Source: Agelas oroides
Taxonomy: Eukaryota > Porifera > Demospongiae > Agelasida > Agelasidae
Assembly: GCA_949130485.1 (NCBI GenBank)
Contig: OX422193.1
Location: forward strand, 6,058,871-6,122,870
Direction: 5' to 3'
Length of the DNA: 64,000 nucleotides
The notes under the pieces were generated by a model, which saw nothing but the letters and a program-made list of their open reading frames with translations, did not search any database and was not told the DNA's origin. The translations under genes were made by a program, and so were the position numbers. Positions 38,130 through 49,369 of the stretch are shown one piece after another; the stretch's first letter is position 1, and each line of letters opens with the position of its first letter.

Positions 38130-38370
38130 TGGGAAATTGTAAGTCTTCAGAGAAGACAAAACCAGAACAGCCTTCCATCTGTTGCTGTACAAACTCTTTG
38201 AAGCCGACTTCCGCCATGGTTGCAAGCTCATTCATGAGGAACAAGCCCCTCAAACTGTTTGCAGATTTGTATCAACAACAACAACAACAACAAATCCTTC
38301 ATTATTAAAAATTTGGCAAGTGGGTGGAAATTGATGCGCGATTGCCTGGGAAACAATGATTATGGCCTTG
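38130..38370. repeat. Dispersed repeat, copy 2 (see 8700-9060)
   Basis: Same orientation as copy 1. It includes a (CAA)n tract at 38275-38292 that copy 1 lacks. Confidence 0.55.
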
Positions 38371-38654
38371 CTGATTCATAAAAACCTCGGTATGGAATAG
38401 CAACCAGTTGATTGAAGCACAACATGTGACCTCACAGTTACCTTAGCAACAGTAGCTAGCAGGCGATGAGGAATGGTCGGAGGTTGGACATTTTGATACC
38501 TTTTCCTCAGCCAATGCAATTAGCAATGCAAATTTGTCCATGACCTTTGGAGATTTAAAAGTTGGTTGTTTTATTCACTTTGCTCTGAATACATGTAGCT
38601 ATGGAGCCTGCATATGCCCCATTCTTGAGTGTAAAATTGTAGAGTGTTAATGGA

Positions 38655-38726
38655 AAGAAGGTTCTCTGTTACCAACTTGAAGTTATAGGCAGAAGTTCAA
38701 GTTGGTAACACAAAGAACCTCCACTA
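38655..38726. mobile_element. Short inverted repeat with GGTTACCAACTTGAA-type ends
   Basis: GTTACCAACTTGAA and TTCAAGTTGGTAAC are mirrored, extended by GGTTCT and AGAACC. Related ends occur at 46088-46241. Confidence 0.65.
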
Positions 38727-38754
38727 TAAAGATGTGAGTGTCCTCATCACCACT

Positions 38755-38953
38755 TTCAGTAAGCACATGTCTAAGGTTGATTGCAAGCCGGCCTGGCTCT
38801 TTTCTTGACTTTCAGTGTGTGAATGAACCCATGACTTCCATGTTGTATTTGAATACTGATTGTTTCTCTACCATAGGCAAGGAAAAAAGGGTGATGCCTT
38901 TTAACATTAGAAAGAAGAAACCAGATGTCAAAGTGGCTTACCTTCTAGCTGGC
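38755..38953 (+). pseudogene. Duplicated MRPL23 exon with flanking intron
   Basis: Matches 14140-14340 in the same orientation, including the intron tail TGTTTCTCTACCATAG and the exon encoding KEKRVMPFNIRKKKPDVKVA. No other MRPL23 exon follows. The exon runs directly into LINE sequence, so the copy is non-functional. Intronic sequence shows it is a DNA-level duplication rather than a retrocopy. Confidence 0.85.
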
Positions 38954-40165
38954 AAAAACCTGCTCAATGGTGTGGACTGTGGAGCGATGGCTCCAGTGGA
39001 CTGGTATGAAAGCTAAGGTCCGGAAATGTCACCCCCTTGCTATCCAGGCGTCATCAGGCAAGGTGTATGACCCTGGCCTGATGTTGCAGGGAGAGCCCAT
39101 TCCTTCCATTGGAAACAATGCTGTCAAGTTCCTTGGAGCGTACATACAGGTTCCCAGAGACACTCAGCAAGGGAGACAGCATTTCCTGTCAAAGCTGACG
39201 TCACTGCTCGAGAAGGTGGATGCTGTCACCAGACAGCAGAAGCTTCTTCTGTACAAGGCAGCCATATGCCCTGAGTGCTGTGTGACCTGGGTATCTTTGA
39301 CCTGCCCACAACATGGGTCAACACATGCCTGGAGGCCACTGCAACCCACGCTACCTGAAGAAGTGGTCGGGTCTAGCATGCTCAGTGGATCCCACAAGGC
39401 TCTACGTGCCCAAGAAGAATGATCTACCAGCAATCTCACACCTCTATAAGAAGATGCATGTGAGTCATGCCTGCCAGCCCATCACTTCATGTGACCCCAT
39501 CACCCAGCATGTGGCCAAGCTACAGATTGAGAAGGAGCAGGACCAGCAGAGAGCCATGTTCAAGCCAATGCTCACATTACGGGAGGTGATGGTAGCAGAC
39601 CCTGGTGCCAGCAAGAAGACTTTGATGAGGAGAGCCAAAGAGGCAGTGAAATCAGCAGAGGTTGCAGATCGACTGGAGCATTCCCAGAGCCTGCCTCACC
39701 AAGGGGAACTGCATCGGCTGATGGAAGGAGATGCTGCCACCCTGTGGTTGGAGACAGTGCAAAACCTACCTCCAGAAGCTCTCAAATTTGCATTGAATGC
39801 TGCTCAGGCCACTCTGCCACACAATGCGAACCTGGCAATATTGAGGCGAAATGAGGGTTTATCCAGTATAACTGCAAGTTGTGTGGGGAGAGACAGACGC
39901 TTGCACATGTCCTGAACCACTGTCAGGTGGTGTTGGATCTTAGGAGGTACAATGTAACACATGATGCAGTTCTGGAGGTGATAGACTAGTTTGTGAGAGA
40001 GAACTGTCCACCAGATGTAGAGGCCGTCACAGACCTACCAGCTTATGATTACACATTCCCAGCCTGTATCACCCCAAATGACCTTCGACATGATGTTGTG
40101 CTATGGAGCCCTGCTCAGAAATCTGCTGTTCTCGTGGAGCTGACAGTGTGGCACAAATAAGTTGG
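38954..40165 (+). mobile_element. 5'-truncated LINE relic (reverse transcriptase C-terminus and endonuclease-like end)
   Basis: Three successive frames encode parts of one retrotransposon protein. First comes the RT thumb-like region (MKAKVRKCHPLA, NNAVKFLGAYIQVP), then the long frame at 39313-39915 (RYLKKWSGLA, LTLREVMVADPGA, LPHNANLA). A CKLCG-TLAHVLNHC zinc knuckle and a terminal DVVLWSPAQKSAVLVELTV follow, the latter like the restriction-type endonuclease strand pattern of some non-LTR elements. Frameshifts and missing RT catalytic motifs show that it is dead. Insertion target: the duplicated MRPL23 exon. Confidence 0.85.
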
Positions 40166-40409
40166 CTGTGTCTAGGGCTAGAATAAAAAGATATAGACAT
40201 TAGGATATGGTAAACAAAGTTATAAATGTCCAAATTCAGTGTGACCCAAGTATGGCCTCCTCGTACTTATTTCCTTTTCGCCTGTGTGCATCTTCAAAGT
40301 TAGTTTCATGGCATGCAATAGCTCAGCATGTAGACAATGGCCATATCTCTAGGACTCCTTGTGTGTAGCTACCCTCACATGCAAAAAAAATGTTTAATTA
40401 AAAAAAAAA

Positions 40410-40776
40410 AGGGACAGGGACAGAGGGACAGGGACAGAGACTGATAAACAGAGAGGAACAGGGACTGGAAAAGAGGGACAGGTAGAGAGATAGGGACAGC
40501 AACAGGGACAGAGAGACAAGGATAAGGACAGGGGGACAGGGACGGAGATAGGGGAAGAAAATTGACAGAGAGAGGGACAGGGATACGGACAGAGGGACAG
40601 GGATACGGACAGAGAGACAGTGACAGGGAACAGAGGGACAGGGACAGGATAGAGAGACAGAGACAGAGAGGCAGGGACAGAGAGACAGGGACAGGGACAG
40701 GGTTATAGGGACATGGATCGAGGGACAGAAACAGGGACAGAGGGACAGGGACAGGGACAGAGGGACAGAGGGACAG

Positions 40777-40868
<92 letters not shown>

Positions 40869-41690
40869 AGGGACAAGGTGACAGGGACATGGACCGAGGG
40901 ACAGAAGGACAGGGACAGGGACAGACGGTCAAGGACAAAGGAACAGGATCAGAGACAGGGACAGGGACAGAGGGTTAGGGGCAGGGACAGGGACAGAGGG
41001 TTAGGGGCAAGGACAGAAGGACAAGGGCAAGGACAGAAGGACAGGGGCAGGGACAGAGGGACAGGGACATGGTCAGAGGAATAAGGAGAGGCACAGGGAC
41101 AAGTACCGAGGGGTACGTACAGGGGACAGGAACAGAGGGACAGGAACAGGGGACAAAACAGAGACAGGGACAGGAACACAGACAGAGGGACAGTGACAGG
41201 AAGAGGGACAGAGGGACAGGGATAGAGACAGGGACAGGGATAGAGACAGAGACAGGGACAGGGACGGGGACGGGGACGGGGATGGGGACAGGGATGGGGA
41301 CAGGGACGGGGACAGGGACAGGGAGAGGGACAGGGGGACAGGCTAGGGATAGGAACAGGGTCAGAGGGACAGGGACAGAGGGACAGGGACAGGGACAGGG
41401 ACAGGGGGACAGGGATAGGGCCAGGGCCAGAGGGACAGGGACAGGGATGGGGACAGGGACAGGCAGACAGGGACATAAGTACAGGGACAGAGACAGGGAT
41501 GAGGACAGGGACAAGGACAGAGGGACAAGGACAGAAGGACAGGTACAGAGATAGGGACAGAGAAACTGGAACAGAGGGACAGGGACAGAGGGACAGGGAC
41601 AGAGGGACAGGGACAGAGGGACAGGGACAGGGACAGAGGGAAAGGACAGAGGAACATGCAGGGTCAGTGATAAGGACAGGGACGTGGATG
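40410..41690. repeat. GGGACA/GGGACAGA satellite, about 1.3 kb
   Basis: Hexanucleotide-based, purine-only tract on the plus strand (GGGACAGGGACAGAGGGACA and variants), with one pure run at 40780-40870. Long frames on both strands are low-complexity artefacts. Confidence 0.97.
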
Positions 41691-42014
41691 GGGGACATCT
41701 CTACTGCATGTGTACCACTATCATTCATGCAGGCTAGAGGTGACTGTACAACAGAGCATTTGAAAGTAGGCGTTTTGAGAAAAACTCCAGCTTACCTATA
41801 TAGCCAATGGTCTGGGTATGAGGCTACAGTGCCTAGGGTTGAGTACAATTTTTCTTCATTCTCTCCCTAGAATTCATCTAGGCAGTCTAGTTGGTAGATG
41901 TGTTGACACATATTTATACTGTACGTATCAAAGCATCAACTATACACACAAATAATGGCACAATCATCAGAATAAGAAAATGATGTAGTCATCCCATGCA
42001 GCACTCCACATTAT

Positions 42015-45000
42015 TTATGAGTACCTTAATACTTGTTCGTATCTGGATATCACTGGGTCAGGTTGTTGACTATGTCCCCCTTGTCTTCTCAGTTCTACCA
42101 GTGCATCCATAATGCATTGCCTGTCGTTATTATCAAAGAATGTGAATTCTTTCAGTGTAATATTTTGTAGCAATCCTCTTGCTTCTTCATAGGGATTACA
42201 GCTACGCCACCAGATGTCAAGCTCAGTCAATGTGTGGTTGTGTGACAACATATCACCAAGAGCCTTGTGTTTCTCTGCATTAGCACGAAATGCACACCAC
42301 CGAATAAAAAGTTTAGAATTCCATTGAGCGTGGTAAAAATTGTGTACCTCCATATCACAAAGAGCTACTACAACATCTTCATCATCTAGGGTGGGTAGGA
42401 TTGGTATAGGTGAGGAGTGGAGTGGTTCAAACGATGGAAAAAGTGATGGTGCAGAGAGTGACCGTATGGACAGTGAATTTGTAGAAAGTGTGGGACCAGT
42501 AGAGAATGATGGGAGACAGGCAGGAAGTGATAATTTTGAAAGTGCCTTTCCTGATTTGGAAAGTGATAATGCAGAACGCAAAAGAGCATTAGGTGGTGCT
42601 ACTAGAGATAATAGAGATTGTGATGGTGAAACTGGAGTTATAGTGGAGAATATATTTTGCTGATAAATCATGTTTCCTCCCATTATGAGTGTTTCCAAAG
42701 TGTTGTTTCTCTCCAGTGCTCTGAAAATCTTCACTGCCCCTACAGCAGTGATATTGTTCATACTGATGTTCAGTGTCTTCAGTGAGTGGTTCTCAACCAG
42801 CATATTGGCGATGTCTTCAGCTATATAATCAGTGAGACCTAGTCTACACAGCACCAAGCGCTGAAAGGAAGTGTTTATTTTTAACATGTATCGGAGTGCT
42901 TCCACTGCTTCCTCATCAATCTCATGATAGGAAGCTATCACAAGATTGTGCAATGTTGTGTTATCAGTTAATGCTCTGAATAAAAAGATAAGAGACTCAT
43001 TCCATGCAGAAATACATTGTTGATTTATGTCAAATGGTGAAACTTTCAATGTTGTAAGTTGTGGAATGCTGACCAGACAGGATAAAGACGTAGGCTCAGG
43101 GGGAGAAGTTATTTGGTGGCATAAATAAACTAATCTCAGTTCCTGAGTATTTGTGAGTGGAGGTGCTTTATTCGGAGTTAGTTGCTCTTCTACCCCCAAG
43201 TCTGAGTTGCCTGCATGCTCACAGAATGCGTGTTGGATGATTTCCATTGTCTGATCTGTATGACTTTCTAGCTCCAGGAGTTTCCACGAGAAATTGCTCG
43301 TGGAAAGAAAGTACATAAGAACAGTGCAATGAAATAAATCATTAAATGTCAGTGAAAGTTCTCCACCTTTTTGCACTGAACGAGCTAAGTGGTGACTAAG
43401 GCTGCTATTCTGAGCCTCGTATATCAAATGAGCTAGAAAGAAGATGAATTGCTTTTGGCTTTCCTCTCCTAGTTCTGATTGTGCTTCTAGTACATGTTGA
43501 GGATGGTGGTGTTGTAGTTTAAAAGAGTGGAGAATTTGCAGGTAGACCTTTTTGTCTTCCAGTTCTGTAATCCCAGCTAAGAACAGAAGCATCATTTTGA
43601 ATCGCTGTTTTATCCACTTCTCTTTGAACAGTTTGCTTTGCTCTTCTGCTGACAACTTATTAGCTGCAAACCAGGCAGCCAGGAATTCTTGAACAGTCAG
43701 GTGGGTGAACTGGTAGCTTAATTCTTCCCCAGTTTCAGGAAAACTTACTGCACCGCTCATCAAACCAAGCAGCTCTGGTTTTGTGCCTCTACCTCCTGAA
43801 CATTCTTGGAGGATTTGAGGAAGCTGACTAAATCCCAGCTGGTCATCTTGCAGACCATTGAAAGCCAGCTCACAGAGTGTACTAAATGGGACTTTCATGC
43901 ATTCTGGGAGAATGTTAAGATTACGTATTGAAGCAGACTGCACTGTTTCTGAAAAATAGATTCTTGCTGACCTCTTCAATGCATGAAGTATGTAGAGGGT
44001 GTAGAGTTGTGTCAGTGTTCTTGGTAGCTTGTAGTTCTGTTGCTTGTAGACATACAGCACTATGGCACAGTTAAGAGGGATGTAGCAAAGGGAGAAAATG
44101 TCCAATCGTTGCGTCAGCTGCTCAACCAACTCGTTAGCTTTGACATTGTCAGTGATATTTCGCTTGATGCATTCCTTGATTTGCTGATCTGTGAACCCCA
44201 CAACTTCCACATGACGACTGATACTGCACAGCTGCTGAAGATACAGGGAAGCGTAGGGTCGTGAGGTGACAATGACAGAACAATTGGGAAGCACCTTGCC
44301 ACGGATGATGTCAAGAAAAAGAGAGTTTTGAGTTCGCTCCTTTTCACTTAACTCATCAAACCCATCGCAGATTAGCAGATTGCCTTCTCCTCCTGTTTCT
44401 TCAATGTGTTCTACTACCTGTCTTTGTAGCTTTTTGTTATAGTGTTGAAAGAGGTCTTCAATGGACTTTGCTTTGGCAACCCTCTCTTCCCTCAGATGTA
44501 ACAGCTTAACAATGGAAAACTGTTGTAGAATTTTCCCTGTATCCCAATCTTTGGCAAACTGTCTACACAAGACAGTTTTGCCAACTCCTGGTGCTCCATC
44601 TATCAACATTCTGAAGTGTCTGTTTTCCTCATTTATAGTTTCTTGTTCCACTGACTGTTCATCAGTAGAAGATTTGCTACTTGTACCACTGAAACTTGCA
44701 TCTTTTGATCTATTAACAGAAAAGTCAAAAATAGTCTCATATGTGATTTCCTTCTTACGTTTCAAGATTCTGTTCACGTTTCCTCCAACATAGTCCTTTT
44801 GCATTTGCTTTGCTTCCTTTGCTGTTGGTAGTGTGTCCTGTTCATGCTCTATCAGTGCTAGATTTGATTTATGCCTCCCAACAGAAGGAGGCCAGTCTTC
44901 ATCTGGTAGCACATTTATCCTCTTAAACTGTTTTTTGAGGTCTTCGGCATAAGCAGCAATGCACTGGGGCATTTTTTTGCTTTCTGAGCTATTGTGCTGA

Positions 45001-48000
45001 GTTACTGACACACATGGAGATGCACGGGATGTATGTGCATGAGATGGAAGCCTTTGAATGTTTTGTTCTCCATGAGTAGATCCTATGACAATGGAAAACA
45101 TGCAGTTTCACTAAAATTTATTGCAAGTACCCACTCCTGATTTTTCTTACTTGAACTGCAAATGCCCATGTCTGCTTGCCTACGGGAAAGGTTTAACTAC
45201 CACTGTGCAAGTGCCAGTCCCTGATCCACAAAACACTAGCTTTGTTGTTGAACCTCATATTTGCTGATTGCCACACCAATATTAAAAAACCTTTTGAGAT
45301 AGTTAGCAAATTTTTATTAGCAACATTTCAATCACACACTGGTAATCTTCTTCAGGCAGCTGTATGATCAAAACATCACAAATACAACTTTGCTAACTAC
45401 TGTGATAGTCAAAATCATTTATTAACACACTGATTATGATGCCCAAGGAGTGAACCACTGAACTGTCAAAAATGGGGTGGATGCTTGCTCGCGGCAACAT
45501 GGTATACACGCATGTGGTGTTATTGAGCTGCTTTGTTCATTTGCTGGCAACAGTATTATAAAAGCTATCAGAAAGGAACCTGTACATACTGGTACTTATA
45601 CCTGATGGATGAAAATACAATCATGTACAATCATACAGGTATAAGTTATAAATTCCAACTGTATAATATGTATTGTGCTTTATATGAGCGCACCGTGACT
45701 GATCAAAGAGGCCATCTAGTTAAAGATCATAATTTATAACATACCATACTTGGAAGCAATGAAATTGGCCAGTGCATTTTCTCCAAGCTTCAGGAGGGCT
45801 ACAGCAACTTTGTCCCAACTTGCCTCTGGGTCCCTCTTCAGCCATGCCCCAAACATCTTGTTCCTCCTCATTTGGCTATCTCTGGGGTAGTTCTCCTCAA
45901 TCTGATCAAGCACATGTCCCTCTATTCCAAGCTGTAGTCCCAGATGGTACCACTGGTACGAGCCTGTCAACTTCAGAGAACTCAGTTCTCTTACACTAGG
46001 AATGGAGGGTGGTAGCCTGCTTGGGTCTGGACAACGGGACCCTGCAAGTGTTGAGATAAAGTTAGCAGTCTTAAATGTAAGGTTTGTTGAAGAAGGTCAT
46101 CTGTTATCAACTTGAGTTTGGAAAAAAATTGGCCGACATTTCGACTAAATGTTCCAGTCACCTTGATGATGACTGGAGCATTCAGTTAATACGTCGGCAA
46201 AAGTTTTTCTGAACTCAAGTTGGTAACAGATAACCTTCTTCATTTATGAAGGATGAAGGCACTGAAGGAAGGTTTGTTACTACAATTGTGCATGAGAATA
46301 ATTTTTCTTTCTTTTTCTATGGATTTGGGCTTTCATGCTTCATAACTTCTACTAACAGTCATAACCAAGACAAATTTAAAAGTACTTTGTACAAACCAAG
46401 CGTACAGATGTATACATACCCTTATGTGGGTGCTGGTTGGGAGGGGCATCTGAATGTGTGCATTGGTCGGGAGGGGCATCTGAATGTGTGCATTGGTCGG
46501 GAGGGACATCTGAATGCATGCGTTGGTCGGGAGGGACATCTGAATGTGTGCATTGGTCGGGTGCATGTGTGCATTGGTCGGGAGGGACATCTGCATGTGT
46601 GCATTGGTCGGGAGGGACATCTGAATGTGTGTGTTGGTCGGGAGGGACATCTGCATGTGGGTGCTGGTTGGGAGGGACATCTGCATGTGTGCGTTGGTCG
46701 GGAGGGACATCTGCATGTGGGTGCTGGTCGGGAGGGACATCTGCATGCGTGCGTTGGTCGGGAGGGACATCTGCATGTGGGTGCTGGTCGGGATGGACAT
46801 CTGCATGTGGGTGCTGGTTGGGAGGGATGTCTGCATGCATGTGCTTGTCTTCCTGATGTAATTTGTCTATGCCCTGTACCTACAAGGGAAGTGGTTGGCA
46901 CACAAGTATTCCTACTTGCCAGTTTTAGGGTGAGTATAGTTTCTGCACTAATCCTCAGACTACAATTTCTTGAAAATTGAGCTTATTGGGCATGCAATTG
47001 TTACATCTTGACACAAATACAACGGAAAGAGACCCATGCTTAGGCCTTTTGGATCAAGTCATGCATACATTTCAGGATGTAGTTATAGTTCAACTGAATG
47101 TGGGGGGGTTCAGACAAACCTCCCTGCTAAGACAGATCAAATTTTGCAAAGACTGACATACGCTATCCCCCAATTAACCCCGCATTGGTAATAGTAATTA
47201 CCCCAGCGTGCAGATAGACATCACAATGAGAACAGTGACTTGCACCCAAGACTGCATGACTTAACTAGATTCTCTTATAATACTGAAACCAAGAGTTTAT
47301 TACAGTAAGAGTGTGCAACTCCCACATTTAAAGAAAATTTCCTGGGGAAGCATGCCCCCAGACCCCACTAGGTGGTACATGCTTACACATGCACAATCTG
47401 AGGTCGATCAAACTGTAGGATAAGAACCTCCCATTTGGCTAACCAGCCTATGGGCCTTGTTTGGACTCATCCATTATGGCTACATCCGTTTCATACCATA
47501 GTTGCATCACTAGCTGGGCTCATTCATTAACAAAGTCTTCTCCCATGACATTACTAACATTCTAATTAAGTTTGTTTGGAATCTAAAGCAGGCAATCACT
47601 TCACTGCATTTCTAAATGCTGCAGACACGAGGTAGGCAAAAGAACAAGAAGTCATAACTCTAGCATGACAAACAAAATTTGAACGTGATTTCGGGCAAAC
47701 CAGTCATGATTTGGGATGTTTGTCACATGAAGTAACGTTACCCAATAGAGAAGGGGGGCCATCAGACTAATAAGTGTGCTCTGACAACACATGAAAGCTA
47801 CGTTCTGGATGAATTTGTGAAGGGAGCCTGCCTCTTCTGTATGTTGCATGGTTACATACAGAAAACATCACCTGGCTCTTTTCTGATTTTTTGAAAAGAC
47901 CAGGGCACAAATCAGTTTCTGCAACAACAGTTAGAGAAAGTTCAGAGGAGGGCTGTGAGATGGATTTGTGGTGCCAAATGGGACAGAAAAGTGTTTCGAT

Positions 48001-48852
48001 GGACGCTGCATCACGAGGATTGTTGCTCAAGGCTCGGCCTACCAACGATTGAGCAACGACATTATCTACTGTCATGCTGCCAAATATATAAGATAGTCAA
48101 AAATCAGGACTGCCTCAGATTCAGTGACTACTTTACGTTCAATAGCTCAATTACTAGAACTGAAAGCTTTCGTTTGAATGTGCTCCCCTCCCGTATAAAT
48201 TTGTATAGGTATTCCTTCTTTGTTAATCCACCATTTTTGTGGAATGGTCTCTCACCAGACATTATTACAAATAGCTCATCTCTCCTTGTTTTTAAACATA
48301 AACTTAAATGTTCCATTCTTACTATTTGATTCATTAAAAGCTATTTTTTTAGATTTATACTTGTTTGTTTGTATGTTTACTTGTGTAGGGGAGCACTAAT
48401 ACATAGGTATTTAACCTCTGTGTAACCCTTTCTCGCTGAGATAAAAATTTCAATTCAATTCAATTCAAAAACAGTAATGGGGGTAAAATGAACCATTAAC
48501 AATGTGAATATCACCAGACAAACAGATGACAATTCTAACATAGATTGTATGTTTTTAGGGGGAGGCGGCAGGCATATCTACTGTGGGGTGGGATGATGAA
48601 TTAGGATGTCTTAGCCTTAGGAGAAGATTGTCACTGGTGAACAAATCCCATGCAGGGGAGACTATTTAGGGACATTGCGCACTATGAACAATGAAACTAA
48701 AGACACTGCATGGCTCTAACCGATATGCTCAAACCAGCTACGAGTCAATCGTCTGGTCTTGTTCCACTACTAACAATGCTCACCTCACTGCTTGTCAGCA
48801 TCCCATAGACTTGCTCTGTCTCCTCTCCACCTTTTGAACAACAGATCCCCAT
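42015..48852 (-). CDS. DEATH-NACHT-LRR immune receptor (NLR), predicted N-myristoylated, complete, 3 exons
   Basis: Exons 48852-48789, 46041-45745 and 45082-42015 join in phase (64+297+3068 nt, 1142 aa). Exon 1 starts MGICCSKGGEETEQ, which fits the N-myristoylation signal (Gly2, Ser6) followed by palmitoylatable Cys4 and Cys5. Exon 2 encodes a DEATH fold (about 40-118: YQWYHLGLQLGI, RDPEASWDKVAVALLKLG, LANFIASKY). Exon 3 has the NACHT ATPase with Walker A GAPGVGKT (283-290), Walker B LLICDGFDEL (about 356-365), sensor VTSRP, and the winged-helix motif FTHLTVQEFLAAW. A few LRRs follow (NNITAVGAVKIFRAL), interrupted by a Ser/Pro/Leu-rich insert. Sponges and some other invertebrates have this architecture. 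It is probably an intracellular sensor that oligomerises on ATP exchange and signals through DEATH contacts. Exon 1 is the least certain part. Confidence 0.9.
46088..46241. mobile_element. Inverted-repeat element (TGTTATCAACTTGAG ends)
   Basis: TGTTATCAACTTGAG at the left is mirrored by CTCAAGTTGGTAACA at the right, with AAGAAGGTCATC and GATAACCTTCTT just outside. It lies in NLR intron 2's counterpart upstream of the DEATH exon. Confidence 0.7.
46431..46842. repeat. Minisatellite of about 30 bp in the first NLR intron
   Basis: About 13 units of GGTCGGGAGGGACATCTGCA followed by TGTGTGCATT-like sequence. Open frames on both strands are repeat artefacts. Confidence 0.95.
47920..48475 (+). mobile_element. 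3' end of a CR1/L2-like LINE
   Basis: A frame from about 47925 to 48327 encodes a typical RT C-terminal region: LEKVQRRAVRWICG, RLGLPTIEQRHYLL, then SFFVNPPFLWNGLSPDI and a stop. A (AATTC)n-type tail at 48447-48471 marks the 3' terminus. The upstream RT is missing, so this is a 5'-truncated insertion antisense to the NLR, in its first intron. Confidence 0.85.
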
Positions 48853-49059
48853 GTTAGTAGCTGGAGAAGCTGTAAGTGTGATCTACTGCGCCCTGTCGTG
48901 ATCTACTGGTGTATAGTTTATACCCCCTCCTACGCGCGATGTTATTTCAGTCATCTCAATTTGACCTCGTTCCCATGCTCTCCCCGCCTCCGGGTTCGAG
49001 CACTTTAGTATGGTGGCCCAGGAGTGCACTCCGACGTAGCGTCCGAAGCGGGACTACCC

Positions 49060-49118
49060 TAGCCTCGTTCCCAGGCCCTCGCACAACTTCCCGTCGCTTG
49101 GGCCTGGGAACGAGGCTA
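49060..49118. mobile_element. 59-bp TAGCCTCGTTCCC hairpin MITE with 9-bp target duplication
   Basis: Near-perfect hairpin from TAGCCTCGTTCCCAGGCC to GGCCTGGGAACGAGGCTA. The flanks GGACTACCC (49051-49059) and GGACCACCC (49119-49127) match at 8 of 9 positions. Confidence 0.85.
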
Positions 49119-49134
49119 GGACCACCCGTGTTCC

Positions 49135-49300
49135 GCATTGTGTGCGCAATGTTTCCGCAGTCTTTCCGCACTATTTCCGCAGCATCTCCGCAGTGTTACC
49201 GCCTTGAAGCTTAGTCCCCGCACTGTTCCGCGGTCTTTCCGCAGTCTTTCCACACCGTTCCCGCAGCCTTTCCGCATTGCTTCCGCAGTTCTAGTATCTT
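49135..49300. repeat. TTTCCGCA/TGCGGAAA-rich repeat block
   Basis: Irregular repeats of CTTTCCGCA and CTGTTCCGC type. They are the reverse complement of the TGCGGAAAGACT blocks at 51830-52045 and 52793-52945. Confidence 0.8.
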
Positions 49301-49320
49301 TTCTGCAAGTCCTTGCCAGT

Positions 49321-49369
49321 GTCACCATAGATAATAGAGCGGGGTTCCCGCTCTATTATCTATGGTGAC
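49321..49369. repeat. Perfect 23-bp hairpin
   Basis: GTCACCATAGATAATAGAGC plus GGG is mirrored exactly by CCCGCTCTATTATCTATGGTGAC around a 3-nt loop. It is probably a tiny foldback element; a hairpin RNA is possible but unsupported. From here to 50597 I see no gene. Confidence 0.85.

Noticed and set aside
40375..41870. Several long open frames on both strands rich in Pro-Cys-Ser or Gly-Gln-Arg
   Set aside because: They are translations of the GGGACA satellite in different frames; composition is purely repetitive.
46246..46980. 244-codon frame with repeated CIGREGHLN units
   Set aside because: It follows the 30-bp minisatellite in the NLR intron and has overlapping equivalents in every frame.
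49116..49368. Frames on both strands rich in FRSLSA or RKDCG
   Set aside because: They arise from CTTTCCGCA repeats and recur identically in the blocks at 51.9 and 52.8 kb.
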